Notes under the pieces: generated by a model
What the model saw: the letters and a program-made list of their open reading frames with translations, nothing else
Told to the model about the DNA's origin: nothing
Database searches by the model: none
Made by a program: the position numbers and the translations under genes
Shown here: piece by piece, positions 23,732-35,332 of the stretch
Layout of the letters: each line of letters opens with the position of its first letter
Numbering within the stretch: the stretch's first letter is position 1
Assembly (NCBI GenBank): GCA_900491605.1
Contig: UESW01005033.1
Coordinates: forward strand, 23,465 to 87,464
Source: Calamus simplicifolius
Taxonomy: Eukaryota > Streptophyta > Magnoliopsida > Arecales > Arecaceae
Direction of reading: 5' to 3'
Length of the DNA stretch: 64,000 nucleotides

Positions 23732-25508
23732 TGATGTGGCTGGTGTAGCCACGTGCTGCCGCAGGGACAATCTCGACAAAATCGAGACATTTTTGCGCTC
23801 CGGCCATTCCTGGCCGGCCCCTTTCGGTCCCGGCATCTCCGAGCCCACCGAGTCGGCCCCGGTCGTTCCGGGCCGGCCCCTCTCGGCCCCGGCGTTTCCA
23901 AGCCCGCCGAGTCGGTCCCGACCTTCCTAGGTTGGCCCCCTCGGCCCCGGCATATCCGAGCCCACCGAGTTGGCCCCGGCCATTCCTGGCTGGCCCCTCT
24001 CGGCCCCGGCATCTCCGAGCCCACCGAGTCGGCCCCGACCTTCCCAGGTCGGCCCCGACCTTCCCAGGTCGGCCCCCCTCGGCCCCGGCGTCTCTGAACC
24101 CGCCGAGTTGGTCCCGACCTTCCCAGGTCGGCCCCTCTCGGCCCCGGCGTCATCGAGCCCGCCGAGTCAGTCCCGGCCATTCTTGGCCGGCCCCTCTCGG
24201 CCCCGGCATCTCCGAGCCCACCGAGTCGGCTTCGGCCATTCCTGGCCGGCCCCTCTCAGTCCCGGCATCTCTGAGCCCGCCGAGTCAGCCCCGGCCATTC
24301 CAGGCCGGCCCATCTCGGCCACGGCATCTCCAAGCCTGCCGAGTTGGCCCCGACCTTCCTAGGTCGGCCCCTCTCGGCCCTGGCGTCTCCAAGCCCGCCG
24401 AGTCGGCCCCGGCCATTCCTGGCTGGCCCCTCTCAGCCCCGGCATCTCCGAGCCCGCCGAGTAGGCCCCGGCCATTCCTGGTCGGCCCCTCTCGGTCCCG
24501 GTGTCTCCAAGCCCGTCGAGTCGGCCCTGACCTTCCTAGGTCGGCCCCCTCGGCCCCGGCATCTCCGAGCCTGCCGAGTCAGCCCCGGCCATTCCTGGCA
24601 GGCCCCTCTCGACCTCGGCGTCTCCAAGCCCACCGAGTCGGCCCCGACCTTCCCAGGTCGGCCCCTCTCGGCCCCGGCATCTCCGAGCCCGCCGAGTCGG
24701 CCCCGGCCATTCTTGGCCGGCCCCTCTTGGTCCTAGCGTCTCCGAGCCCACCGAGTCGGCCCCGGCCATTTCGGGCCGGCCCCTCTCGACCCTAGCGTCT
24801 CCAAGCCCACCGAGTCAGCCCCAGTCGTCCCCGGTCTGTCTTGCCCCAGCACTTTTTGGCCAAGGTGGTCGGCCCCGGCTGCCCCTCGTCAACCAGGCTC
24901 AGCCTCGGCTCCCTCGGAAAGGTCGAGATGTTCCAGTTCTCTCCAGATTGGCTCCAGCAATTCAGGGAGCCACCTCTTTGACTCGCGCCGCCTAACAACG
25001 CCAGGTCCACCTACCCACTGGCCACGTTGTTGATGGGACTAGACCCAACAACTCAGCAGCCCCACTGAATGATGGGACCTAACCCACCAACCGCCGTTTT
25101 CTCCCTCTCTGATGGGATGGGACCCACCAACTAGCCCAGATTCATACAACTTCTAAGAACCCGCAGACATTCCTTCCTCACGGAATCCCACGTGATCATG
25201 TAAACCCCTATAAAAAGTTGAATCCACTCTCTGAACAGGTATGTGTGATAACTTCCAACAATCGTGGTCTTAGCTCTCAGAAAGGGATCCCTCCTCTCTG
25301 AGACCTCCTTTTCACCTCTTTTTCCACATCAAAAAGGGCTCGTTCGAGCCCCTCTTCAGCTGTGACCTCGATCGCTGACTTGGGCATCGGAGGGTCCCAC
25401 CGGAGAATCCTCTCCGGTCTTGGGACTTTTTTGCAGGCAACCTGGTGAAGGAAAGGTTGGAGAAGTGCTCTGATCCCGATGTCTAAGATCGGTGGTTGGG
25501 TATCATCA
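23732..25508 (+). repeat. Gypsy-A 5' LTR (1,777 bp)
   Basis: It starts TGATGTGGCTGG and ends with ATCATCA immediately before gattggtgcgccagg, the presumed primer-binding site. This mirrors the layout of the complete Gypsy-B. The middle is a minisatellite of about 60 bp. TATAAAAA is at 25209-25216. The 3' half closely resembles the Gypsy-B LTR (the block with cggagggtcccaccggagaa near 25390). The U3 start differs from Gypsy-B, so it is a related subfamily. Confidence 0.85.
23800..24830. repeat. ~60-bp GC-rich minisatellite in Gypsy-A LTR
   Basis: About 17 tandem units contain gccccggcatctccgagccc, then gccgagtcggccccggccat and tcctggccggcccctctcgg. The unit length is close to a multiple of three, so long open frames appear on both strands (for example 23932-24795). 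They are Pro/Ser/Ala/Arg- or Gly/Ala-rich periodic translations and I do not call them as genes. Confidence 0.95.
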
Positions 25509-25617
25509 GATTGGTGCGCCAGGTAGGAGGGGCGTAAGAAAAAGGTAGCGAACATTCCCTCGGCGCTACGATGCAGGAGGCGAGATTCTCTCCCCCCCTC
25601 TTCTCTTCTAAGAAACC
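25509..25617 (+). other. Gypsy-A leader with presumed primer-binding site
   Basis: gattggtgcgccaggtagg follows the LTR directly, as expected for a Gypsy primer site. I cannot assign the tRNA with confidence. A short leader runs to the gag ATG at 25618. Confidence 0.6.
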
Positions 25618-26859
25618 ATGGTAGTGACGCAAGCTCAGGAACTCTCCGTCAGTTGCCCAGCAGGGCTTCCCCCGCCAACTAGGCAGCCAGAGGCCAATCC
25701 CCCTATCGCCGACCCTCCAGTTACCTGCCCGCCGCCGGAGGCTGCTGATCAAACAGTGGAGCGGCTGGCGACCCTTTCCCGTCAGGTCCAAAATCTCACC
25801 GCCATGGTCCATGGGCTCCAGCAACAACAGTCCGTGGTGACCCAACATCAGACCGCTCCCCCCGCCAGTCAATAGTCGGCGAGGGGAGGTTCTCCTCAAT
25901 GAGAGACTGGCCGACATCCGGCTTCCCTAGGAGGCCCCGATGCGAGCCCCCTAAGCGGCCACGGTCCCCTGACCACGGCCCCAACAAATCTCCTCCCAAG
26001 CCGCACCATCAAGAGGAACCCAGGCGAAAGTCCCACCTCCCGTCACCATCTCCTTCTGCCTCTTCTTCTTCTTCCACCGAGCCATCTCGGAGGGCCCCGA
26101 CAGTCAGCCGCCAGGTGAAGGAATGCCTGGAGGAGTACAACAGGCGGCTCGACGAGCTCGCCAGGAAAATCAATCACCAGCCAGAGGAAGAGTTCGACAC
26201 TCGCCCTCCTTACACCCGCTGGATATTGGAGGAGCCTGTCCCTCCAGGTTTCATTTCTCCCAGGTGGATCTGTACGATGGTACGACCGATCCTCTCGATC
26301 ATCTCGAGAGCTACAAGGCAATGTTGCAAGTCCAGGGTGCCTCAGACGCCCTTCTCTGCAAGGCTTTCCCCGCTACTCTGTGGAAGGCCGCCCATGCATG
26401 GCACTCATGCCTTCTCCCTCACAGCATCGACTCCTTCCGGGAGCTAGAGAAAGCCTCCTGGCACACTTCGATGCCTGTCAGCGAATCCCAAGGGTGGCCG
26501 ACAGTCTTTTCTCCATCCGTCAGAAGGAGGGAGAGTCACTGCTGGACTTTGTGTCCCGCTTCAAGGCCGCCACCCTCGAGGTCTACCATCTCGACGATGC
26601 GGTGGCGATGTTGGCGTTGAAGCGAGGACTCCTCCCGTCCTATTTCACCTTCTCTCTGGATAAGAAGCCCCCAAGCTCCTATCCCGATCTCCTCCTCCGA
26701 GCTCAAAAGTACATCCATGCGGATGAGGCCAACTTCACCCGTCGGGAATCTTCGAGAAGCTCCAGTCACAAACCTGCTCGCCCCGAGCCCAGCGGGCCCC
26801 CCCCAACACCGGCGAGCTGACCCACCTCGTTGATCCGACAAAAGGCGTCGGAGCCCCGT
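25618..26859 (+). pseudogene. Gypsy-A gag, truncated
   Basis: The ATG at 25618 opens MVVTQAQELSVS, a frame that stops at 25873 after the Gln-rich LSRQVQNLTAMVHGLQQQ. Similarity continues through a Ser/Pro/Arg-rich linker and a retrotransposon gag (capsid) domain spread over two frames at 26123-26820, with HFDACQRIPRVADSLFSI, EGESLLDFVSRFKAATLEVY and LKRGLLPSYFTFSLDKKP. This is the same gag as in Gypsy-B (36862 onward). It ends at gagccccgt (26859), where a SIRE-type LTR begins. In Gypsy-B the corresponding sequence continues uninterrupted at about 38104. Everything downstream of this point in Gypsy-A is lost or hidden by the N gap. Confidence 0.85.
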
Positions 26860-27331
26860 TGTTGATCCATTTATTGATTTTGATGATTAACAAAGGAATT
26901 GAGTATATTTATTTGATTACTAATGGATTTTATAAGTGTTTCAGGACTTAAATTTATTCGATCAATTTAAAGGAATTAAGAAATGAATTTTGAATCAAAT
27001 ACAAATCAGAGATTTTAAAGTTTCAGAGCTTGGAGTCGACACCTAGAAAGTCTGGAGCCGACCCCATGGCCAATTCAATTTTAATCTGATTTTTGATACA
27101 ACCTGGAGCTGACACCTAGAGTTTCGAAGCCGACACCTAAGGTTTCGGAGTCGACACTTACAGTGTCTGGAGCCGACTCCGATGCGGGAATAGAATGTTA
27201 ATTTTTTGAGCATCCTGGAGCCAACACCTACAGTATTCGGGAGCCAACACCTGACGACGGTGAGCCGACACTTACTTTTGCGGAGCCGACTCCACGACAA
27301 ACTCAGATTTTACTATTTATGGAAAAACGAT
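26860..27331 (+). repeat. SIRE-type LTR inserted in Gypsy-A gag (partial)
   Basis: It starts TGTTGATCCATTTATTGATT and aligns along its length to the Copia-3 LTR read on the minus strand from 21118, including about ten GGAGCCGACACC / GGAGTCGACACC motifs at 27030-27295. It is in plus orientation and runs into the assembly gap, so whether it is a solo LTR or one end of a full element cannot be told. Confidence 0.9.
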
Positions 27332-27975
27332 NNNNNNNNNNNNNNNNNNNNNNNNNNNNNNNNNNNNNNNNNNNNNNNNNNNNNNNNNNNNNNNNNNNNN
27401 NNNNNNNNNNNNNNNNNNNNNNNNNNNNNNNNNNNNNNNNNNNNNNNNNNNNNNNNNNNNNNNNNNNNNNNNNNNNNNNNNNNNNNNNNNNNNNNNNNNN
27501 NNNNNNNNNNNNNNNNNNNNNNNNNNNNNNNNNNNNNNNNNNNNNNNNNNNNNNNNNNNNNNNNNNNNNNNNNNNNNNNNNNNNNNNNNNNNNNNNNNNN
27601 NNNNNNNNNNNNNNNNNNNNNNNNNNNNNNNNNNNNNNNNNNNNNNNNNNNNNNNNNNNNNNNNNNNNNNNNNNNNNNNNNNNNNNNNNNNNNNNNNNNN
27701 NNNNNNNNNNNNNNNNNNNNNNNNNNNNNNNNNNNNNNNNNNNNNNNNNNNNNNNNNNNNNNNNNNNNNNNNNNNNNNNNNNNNNNNNNNNNNNNNNNNN
27801 NNNNNNNNNNNNNNNNNNNNNNNNNNNNNNNNNNNNNNNNNNNNNNNNNNNNNNNNNNNNNNNNNNNNNNNNNNNNNNNNNNNNNNNNNNNNNNNNNNNN
27901 NNNNNNNNNNNNNNNNNNNNNNNNNNNNNNNNNNNNNNNNNNNNNNNNNNNNNNNNNNNNNNNNNNNNNNNNNNN
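27332..27975. other. Assembly gap (N)
   Basis: There are 644 N characters. The true length and content are unknown. The missing part probably includes at least the rest of the LTR that starts at 26860. Confidence 1.
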
Positions 27976-30900
27976 TTTTTCCAATCTTGGAGAAAGCATA
28001 TGATATGATCATAAGAGGTGCTTTGGCAGGTGCTAAAGATGGTAGGATAAATTATCGAGCATTTAGTTATATGCCCACAGCAAGAATTGACACCTCTTTA
28101 TACTTGTCAACGGCTAGCATATTATCAATGATAAAGAGGAAGCTTCTTATCATTTGATATCCACAGATGATGTATTACTAATGACATGATAAATCATTGC
28201 TAGCATATTATCAATGCAAAGTTGCACATTGCATCCAATATGCCTTCTGCTAATTCACTATTTTTTTTTACCTTCAAGGAAAACCTTCAAAGCTCCTTTT
28301 TTTCTCCATTTTAAATTGGGAAAGGCCTAAAAGCTAAATAAGTATGTAGATATACAGTGGATTAGTTATCTTGTAAGAATAACCTGCATATAATTCCATA
28401 TGAGTACCTAAAATATGTTGTTAAGTTTTTCCGGCAACTCTTCTTGTGAAATGTGACCTGGTTGACTTTCTACCACATTCGTTGGAGCAAATGCAAACCA
28501 TGGTCAAAGGTGATTGACATGGGAAAATGTGAACAATTTTAGATACGTGGCATAAAGAACTCCCTTTAGGTTATGCAACTAGGATAGCACATTTATGCAT
28601 TTGTATTTTAATATTATTCTTTTTCTTTTGGAATGCCATATGATAATTCCTTAATCCATAATATATGTGCATATGTATCCTTGTTCATATGAGCATGGCA
28701 GAGAATGGAGAAATGGTTGAACTGTTAATATGGTATAATGATGTCTGGTAGAGACTACACAATCTTGGAAAAAGGAAGTCTGATAGATAAGTGGGCAAGA
28801 ATTGCAGAGAATTAGGATGTGTTTTGATTCAGAGAATATGAGATTTTGGTGTGACAATAGGAACAAAAATAGAAAAAAAAGGGCTGACTTTTTGTCTCCC
28901 TCAACTCTGATTACTTGCAGCTGCTTTTAACATAATGCCATTATTTTTATGCCACTACTGCAACCACTAATACAATGATCACTGACATTACAAATACTGA
29001 CATTGCTTGCTATCATTGTTGCTGGCCACCTGGAATGCCCACATCTCACAGATGTGAGTCCTTTGAGAGAAAAAGGGTTAAAGTTGACATGTGTCCATAT
29101 GCTGACACCCACAAGGATTTATGGGATAGTTTATCAAATATCAAGCTCCTAAACAAGGGGCTTGACATAGAAGTAAAAAGAAATATATGACAACGAAGGA
29201 TATAGACAAGTCTTTAATGTAGTTAGTAAGATGGTAAGAGGATGATGTTGACATGTGATTCTAATGGTGTGATGGTTATGTAAAAGAGGCACTCCTTATA
29301 GGATTTGAAGATTCATATAATTGACCATGTGAAAATTTCTAAGGGAGTTATTCTTGAATGTGTAATTTTGTCCAGGTAATGCCTATATGTCAGTAGAATA
29401 GTTGAGCTACTTCAAACATGGGCAGAGCTGGGTCAATAGTTTCTTGCCACCTTCCCAGGGCAATAAGGAGAAGAAGAAGAAGAAAAGTTTAAATTAGATT
29501 TCCTGCAGCCAAGTAATCTTTGCTCGTCCTCGATCCCCATAATTTTACCCTTAAAAAATATCTAGCTGGACTTCAAATAATAGATAAAATTGCTATCTAA
29601 ATTGCAAGAATGTTGTTAGAGTTACTGTGGGTTTCAAAAATGGAGGGAGTGGATTTCTTATTTGTTAGCAAACGTTCAGTCATAGCCTTCCAAAGTCATG
29701 TGGGTTGCTTTCAGTAAAGAGCAATCAGTTCTATTTTTAGCCTCTAACCTCATGAATGCCAAGAATCTGACCTCTTTCTCCATTAGATACTTTTGCTAGT
29801 CAGTATCAGAATTTAAAATAGAAATAATTTAACAAATAAGATTTTGGTGAGTAGAAATAAAAAACAATTAGAAACCCAAATAGAAGAAAGAAAAGAAAGA
29901 AGGAAATTAGGAATGTGTGAAAATTTGAGCAATAAATGAAAAAGAGGGGGGAAAAAAAAAGAGAAAGAAGAAGACCATAAGTCTTCCCGACAATGTAGTT
30001 TTTTTTTTCTTTTTTTTTTTGTTGTTAAAGTTTGTTGTGTTGTTTTATGAGAAAAAAATAAGGTTTTTTTTTATTCTCTATGACTTTTTTTTGTTAAACT
30101 TTTTATTATGCCTTGACATGCCTTTTCTTCCCTCCTATTTTTTTGATGGAATATGCGTTTCACTTCTAAATGCATTATGTTATAATATAAACTGCCTCTC
30201 ATCTTCAAATACAATTTATTTTAAGTTGAAAGAAAGATTATTCATGGGCAATCAGTATGCAGGTTTTAACTCTTACATATACAAGTTTCATAATACGGAT
30301 TTACGGATCATGCAATTTGGACATTGGCATATTTAATTTCACCATAAGATTTTGTTCTAGATTCCCTCTTTAGTTTATAGTTTTTTGTGCCAAAAATGGG
30401 CAATGGCCTTTACATTGAAACCGTGTCATCTTCCCCCTTTTCCTAGATTCTTTCCATTTTCTGGAATTTCTGAGAGTTGTCACTAGTAAGATTGCTCTTC
30501 CTACCTGCTTTTCAGATTCGGTATGCCCTATTCTTTTTGGAAGTTGGCTGCACCAGCAGTTCACCAATTACTAATAGGGTTGGTGTTAGGTTGATGACCG
30601 GTCATAAAAATTGCTCTATCCTTAAATAAATCCTTCTTTAATTAGAGTTATACTTTGAATCTAACTACTTTGTATTAAGAGAAGGCTTATGGTCAAGATG
30701 TTGACATGCTTTTATTACTTTAAAAATTGAAATATTTCTTTCTGCAATGGGTTCTTCTGCTTTGCTCTTGTAGAGTTGGAGAGGAGATACCAATTTGCAT
30801 CCTAATCTGACTACGTTTTCATGTCCACAAAAGCCAATAGTATTGGCCATTCATACCAACTTCACCACCATGGTCCCCACCACAAGTCAGCATTGTTGTT

Positions 30901-31509
30901 ACAAATATCATCATTGAATTTTCTTATGAAGACATGTAATGTTCAAGCAAGAGGCAATAATGAATCTATGGTGAACCTCTTTTCTTTTTCCTTCTAAACA
31001 ATTTGTCTAAGACAACAAACATCAGAAGATTTTCTGATTCCTTCTTTCAATTGCTTTATTTTTGGTCTCCTGATTTCTTGTCTTCTATTTATACTTCCAA
31101 ATATGGCCTCTAATAACTTGGTTGTTGATGCGACAGATTTAGAAAAAGCATAGGTTGGGAGAGTCTGATTCTAGCTGATGGTTAGTTTAATTGATCACAA
31201 AGTTCCATAAAGTTGAGCAAAACAATGAACTTGTACTTATCGTTATGGAAATTAGTAGGTAGACACGATTTTTTCATACGATATATGTAATCTTTTGTAT
31301 TAATCAAAAATATAAAATAATATAAAGCTTTCTCATTTCCAATCTTGTAGCCAGTGATCTTAAAGCAGTACTGAAACATGTGATGCCAATTTATTTGTGC
31401 TATCAACTGCATTTGGTTCATTACATTTTATTCTCTCAAATGTGGGTGCAATTTGGGAGGCTAAATGCATTTGTGTGCAATTTTACATTTGTGTTCCTTG
31501 AATCTTCAG
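27976..31509. other. AT-rich DNA, probably intron or upstream of the bL34 exon
   Basis: No exon with a recognisable domain was found on either strand. The segment ends in a splice-acceptor-like tgaatcttcag at 31509. A Ser/Leu-rich plastid transit peptide exon was looked for and not found. It may lie in or beyond the N gap, or be lost. Confidence 0.5.
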
Positions 31510-31763
31510 GGTTGTCTTTGGGAATTGATTTTGGTTCGAATAAAGTGGTAACAGAGAGGTATCGCGGTCTCCAAGTTAGGGCAGGTAAGGCTGCTCTTTG
31601 CCTGACTAAAAGGTCAAGATCTCGAAAATCACTTGCGAGGACTCATGGCTTCCGTAGACGATTGAGGACCCCTGGAGGAAGAGCAGTTTTGAAGCGCAGA
31701 CGTGCCAAGGGAAGGAAAGTCCTCTGCACAAAGTCGTATCCAAACAGTGGAAAACGGGCCTGA
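31510..31763 (+). CDS. RPL34: Plastid ribosomal protein bL34, conserved exon
   Basis: The exon follows a clear acceptor (cttcag) and encodes a short hydrophobic lead (LSLGIDF) and then the whole bacterial-type L34 core. Visible stretches are LQVRAGKAALCLTKRSRSRK, SLARTHGFRRRLRTPGGRAV and LKRRRAKGRKVLC, ending SGKRA and a TGA at 31761-31763. bL34 is a very basic, roughly 45-60-residue protein of the large ribosomal subunit. In plants the chloroplast version is nuclear-encoded with an N-terminal transit peptide, and this exon matches that version rather than a mitochondrial one. The open frame extends upstream into intron-like DNA to 31380, but that part shows no similarity. The transit peptide exon is not visible, so this is either the last exon of a gene with a long first intron (possibly reaching the N gap) or a retained fragment. 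The core has no frame break. Confidence 0.85.
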
Positions 31764-32002
31764 TTTTAAATCAGCCTTCTGCTTAATCGTGTTAGGGTTA
31801 TTCCATGCCTAGTTTCCATGTCAAGATTTCTGAACGTTAGAAGATCATATTCTTCAACCAATACAATGTATTCTTATTTACTCATTTTACTGCTTGTTTA
31901 TATGATCTAGTCTTCTTTCAGCCACGTCTTAATGACCATACTAAATATGTCTCGCACAAATGATTTTGGATTAGTCTCACATGGATCCAGGAGATGATGG
32001 TA

Positions 32003-32047
<45 letters not shown>

Positions 32048-34468
32048 TCTGTTTCCCTTTTTACCTTTCTTTGTTGTTAGGTTTGGATATGAATTGGCAC
32101 CATCTCCCTTTCAATTCATTTAGGAGGCTGAATTGTAGTTTACTTTTGTTAATATTCCCTGTTTTACTTTGAATGCCATTTTTCCGACAATCTGTCGTTT
32201 GATTCATGGTGGGTCATCGGGTGATAAAAGTCCTCTCCATTTGATATGTAGCTCATTCACCTGGGATCATGATGCTGATGTAAATTGTTGAACTAGTGAT
32301 CATTTGACCTGGTCTTCTTTTCCAGATAGACAGGGTTCAACCCAAACCATTTTCAGTATGATTGGTGTACATAAAGAAATAGATGATTGGCATTGCAGAA
32401 ATAAATGATTTCAGAAAAATCTCATACTCTTCTAGTTTCTCTGAAAAATGCTTTATCTACCCTTAGCATGACTGGATTTTTGCGAATTACTCTAGGTGAA
32501 ATAGACAATAAAGCCCTCCAGAAACTATCTATCTGATGTATGTTACCTAAAAAAATTTGGTTTGGTGCTCATTTTAGGAACCCCAGTCCTCAAGGGGTCG
32601 ATAAATAGTACTTACTTTTTCTTTTTTTCTAATTATTTTCTGTGCTCCATCCTCATTCCTCCCTTCTTTGAGGCCTCCTAATTCTTTCATGGACAACAAT
32701 CATAAATAATTCATAAGTTTCCTTGCTTGCACTCCCTCAAAGGAGCTCCCTTATGTGATTTATTATAATTCACGTTGGATCATTATACCCATCCAATTTG
32801 CAGTTTCCAATTGTTGCCACTACATGAAATTTATGCACAAAGTAGGAATTGATGGCTAGAGAACCTAAATTAGAAAATGAGAAATGAAAATACTATTTGA
32901 CATCATTTTTTATTTTTAAAAATAGAAAAACAGAATTTATATCTTCAATTTTTTCAAATTTTTTTTAAGATATTAACATGTTTGATATGGTTAATTTGTA
33001 TTCAAAATATAAACATGATGATGGTGGTGGTGCAAGTAGCAATAACATCAATCCAATGTTGATGGTGGTAAGAGTGGTGAAATAGCTATTGTTGTCTTCC
33101 TTCCAGCAACTGTCCTAAACAGGATCTTAGCTAGCTGATTGTAAGGAAGATTGAGAGTGAGGTGTTGAGAGAATACCCTTGTATGCTCCTAGAAAAACCC
33201 CTTTTTATTAGGAGAACTTGATGAAGTCAGTCCTGCCAGTCCATACCTTTAGGAGGAAAATAAAGAATGCAACATAAGGAGTGGCTCATGGTTCTTGAGA
33301 TCCCCAAATTAATGTTCTTCAAAAGGTATAAAAGCTTCATGTGAGTGAGTTTATTTTCCAGCACCTTGAATATTTATAATTCACTTTTGCTTGATGATGT
33401 GTCCCTTGTACATGTCAAGAGTTTGTTGTCTTTTGATGTATGGAAGCCTCAAGGTGTGCTCAATAGAGGATGCGATCTAATAGAGGAGGTGTCTTTTGAT
33501 GCTGTGATCCATAAAAGTGAGTCTCTTTATGCCATGGTCCTTGGTTTGGTCAAGAAGAGGTATTTTGTCATTGTAGTAGGTGGAGATGGTGGAAAGTTGA
33601 TTGAGACTCAGTCCTGTGATTTTTTATTGGGCTTTTCAGGTAAAAATTTTGTCTTTCTATGCACTTGCATTGGTTTGACCAAAGATAGAGTTTGTCTTGA
33701 AACTCGTTTGGCCATTCCTCCTCGGTATATCAAACTAGTATTTTTCCTACTGGTAACTAGAAAGTGGTATTAGAATCGAGGTTCAATAGTTCATGTGTAA
33801 TTAGAACGTAAGGGTCAAACAATTAGCCTCCATAGAAACAAATGGAGAAGAAAGCAGCAAGGATGGTGTCTTTAGTCTCTTTAAAGGATATGTTGATCTA
33901 GATGCGATGCTGTTCCTTAGGCACTTGATGATAGCACAAATGAGCAAGGCATGGTGGAAATGCCGGTGATGGCATTCTTCTTGTGGAGGAGCAAAGCATT
34001 GAGAGCTAGTGGAGCAATCCCTTGACAGCCACAAGCAAAACCAGTTTAGCATAGAAAGCTGATAGAAAGAGAAGCTACCAAAAGCCATGTGGGGAGGAAT
34101 AGAAGCCTTGCATGAGAACTACTTATAGATCGATGAAATTGCCTTACAGAAGGAAAGGTCTCGGCAACGTATGCGTTTCTAGGTCAAAGGCATCATTATA
34201 AAAGCTCACAACCAAGGTAACAAGCTGGTTATGAAAGGATTTGACTGAAAAAAAGTGTGTGCGCTCACCTTGATGAGGATTTTCTTGCCAGTGTTGAAGA
34301 TGTTCTCAGATGTAGCATACTCTTCCTCATGGTGAATCACAGGAAGAGATCTACAAAGAGAAGTTGAAGAACTCAAAAGTCAAGGTAGAAAGAACTTTTC
34401 ATGCAGTCTGAGATGCAAGGCAGTGATACATGGTGATGGGTTGGATCACAATGAAGCCTTCATGGAGG
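31764..34468. other. 3' flank of bL34 exon and intergenic DNA
   Basis: This is AT-rich DNA. It holds a perfect (CT)n run at 32005-32043 and no frame with a convincing domain. An open frame of 142 codons at 33345-33773 has no family I recognise and no supporting features, so it is left uncalled. Confidence 0.55.
32005..32043. repeat. (CT)n microsatellite
   Basis: There are about 19 perfect TC units just downstream of the bL34 exon. Confidence 0.98.
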
Positions 34469-34661
34469 TCAACTCTCCAAGTCTGTATACAAAATTCTTT
34501 TTACCCTGGAATCTGAGATCTTTGGCTGCTCTATGTAAATCTCTTTCTTCTGATTCACCATGAAAGAAGATTGTGTCACATCTTCAACGCTGGTGACAGA
34601 TTCTTTAAAGTCAGCACGCTGCTCTCTGGCCAAACCTTTTCCCAACACCACCCTAGCCCAT
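34469..34661 (-). pseudogene. Copia reverse transcriptase relic
   Basis: The minus-strand translation ARVVLGKGLAREQRADFKES matches the conserved Copia RT entry motif (ARLVAKGF-Q-G-DF-ET). It is followed, after what looks like an internal deletion, by KKEIYIEQPK, corresponding to the later EEVYMEQP motif. No other part of an element is visible around it, and it ends at a stop. It is an old, isolated fragment. Confidence 0.5.
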
Positions 34662-35327
34662 GAGGTGGCTTCTGGACCTTGTCGGATTACTCAATGACCA
34701 ACAGCCGGTCGATATGTGATTTGGTTCATGGAGAATTTTTTGAGCGAAGAATAGGGAGGAGGGAACGGCGGCATGTTCCCTTTTTTTGGAGCAGATCGGT
34801 GTTCTGCATTTTAAATTTAAAGATCAATTTAGAGTCAACGGCAAGCAACAGCCATGGGAGTGGTTTGAACTTCAAAGATTCTTTTAGATAACTCAAAGTT
34901 CGAAACAATATTAGAATTCTTTAAAGTGGCACCAGAATTGGACGCCTAAAATGCGCAGAAAACATGTGATCATCTTGTGAAACGCTTTGCTCCATAAGAC
35001 TCTTTTCTTTTTATTAATTACGTGAGTTGATAAAGAGATTTCATATGAGCAAACGGAGAGGGGACTGGGAGTGGGCTCACAGTTTTATTTTCACATTCAT
35101 TCTTTATAATTACATTCCTCTTGTGTTTCACAAAAAAAAAAAACATGTAAATTTACTTTAAAAAAATCATGCCAAGATTATTGGAATATTCTTATCCTTG
35201 GGACGGTGATTTTATGAAGGTGAAATGTGCTTGGAAATTCACATAATTACACTGATAAAAGGGAGAGGAAACCCAAAATCTAATGCATGGCAGAAAGTTT
35301 ATTTTAATCACAGGAATAAATAAGATG
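34662..35327. other. Intergenic, nothing recognised
   Basis: There are short unrelated frames only. The stretch ends at the target duplication of Gypsy-B. Confidence 0.5.
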
Positions 35328-35332
35328 CATGT
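35328..35332. repeat. Gypsy-B target-site duplication, left (CATGT)
   Basis: CATGT immediately precedes the TGATACGG start of the 5' LTR and recurs at 47971-47975 after the 3' LTR. Confidence 0.85.

Noticed and set aside
23694..24795. Long open frames on both strands (up to 287 codons) in the GC-rich minisatellite
   Set aside because: The translation is strictly periodic because the unit is about 60 bp. Frames occur on both strands at once and there is no domain.
28002..28090. Possible EF-hand-like exon (KDGRINYRAF) just after the gap
   Set aside because: Too short. The frame opens inside the gap and closes soon, and no second motif or splice sites support it.
30019..30336. 105-codon Phe/Leu-rich frame
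   Set aside because: Arises from T-rich sequence. No signal peptide plus domain architecture that I recognise.
33345..33773. 142-codon open frame
   Set aside because: No recognisable family, no neighbouring exon signals, and AT-rich context. Length alone is not enough.
33765..33777. tggtattagaatc as a Copia primer-binding site on plus
   Set aside because: Resembles TGGTATCAGAGC, but no LTR end precedes it, and the nearby RT relic (34469-34661) is on the opposite strand.
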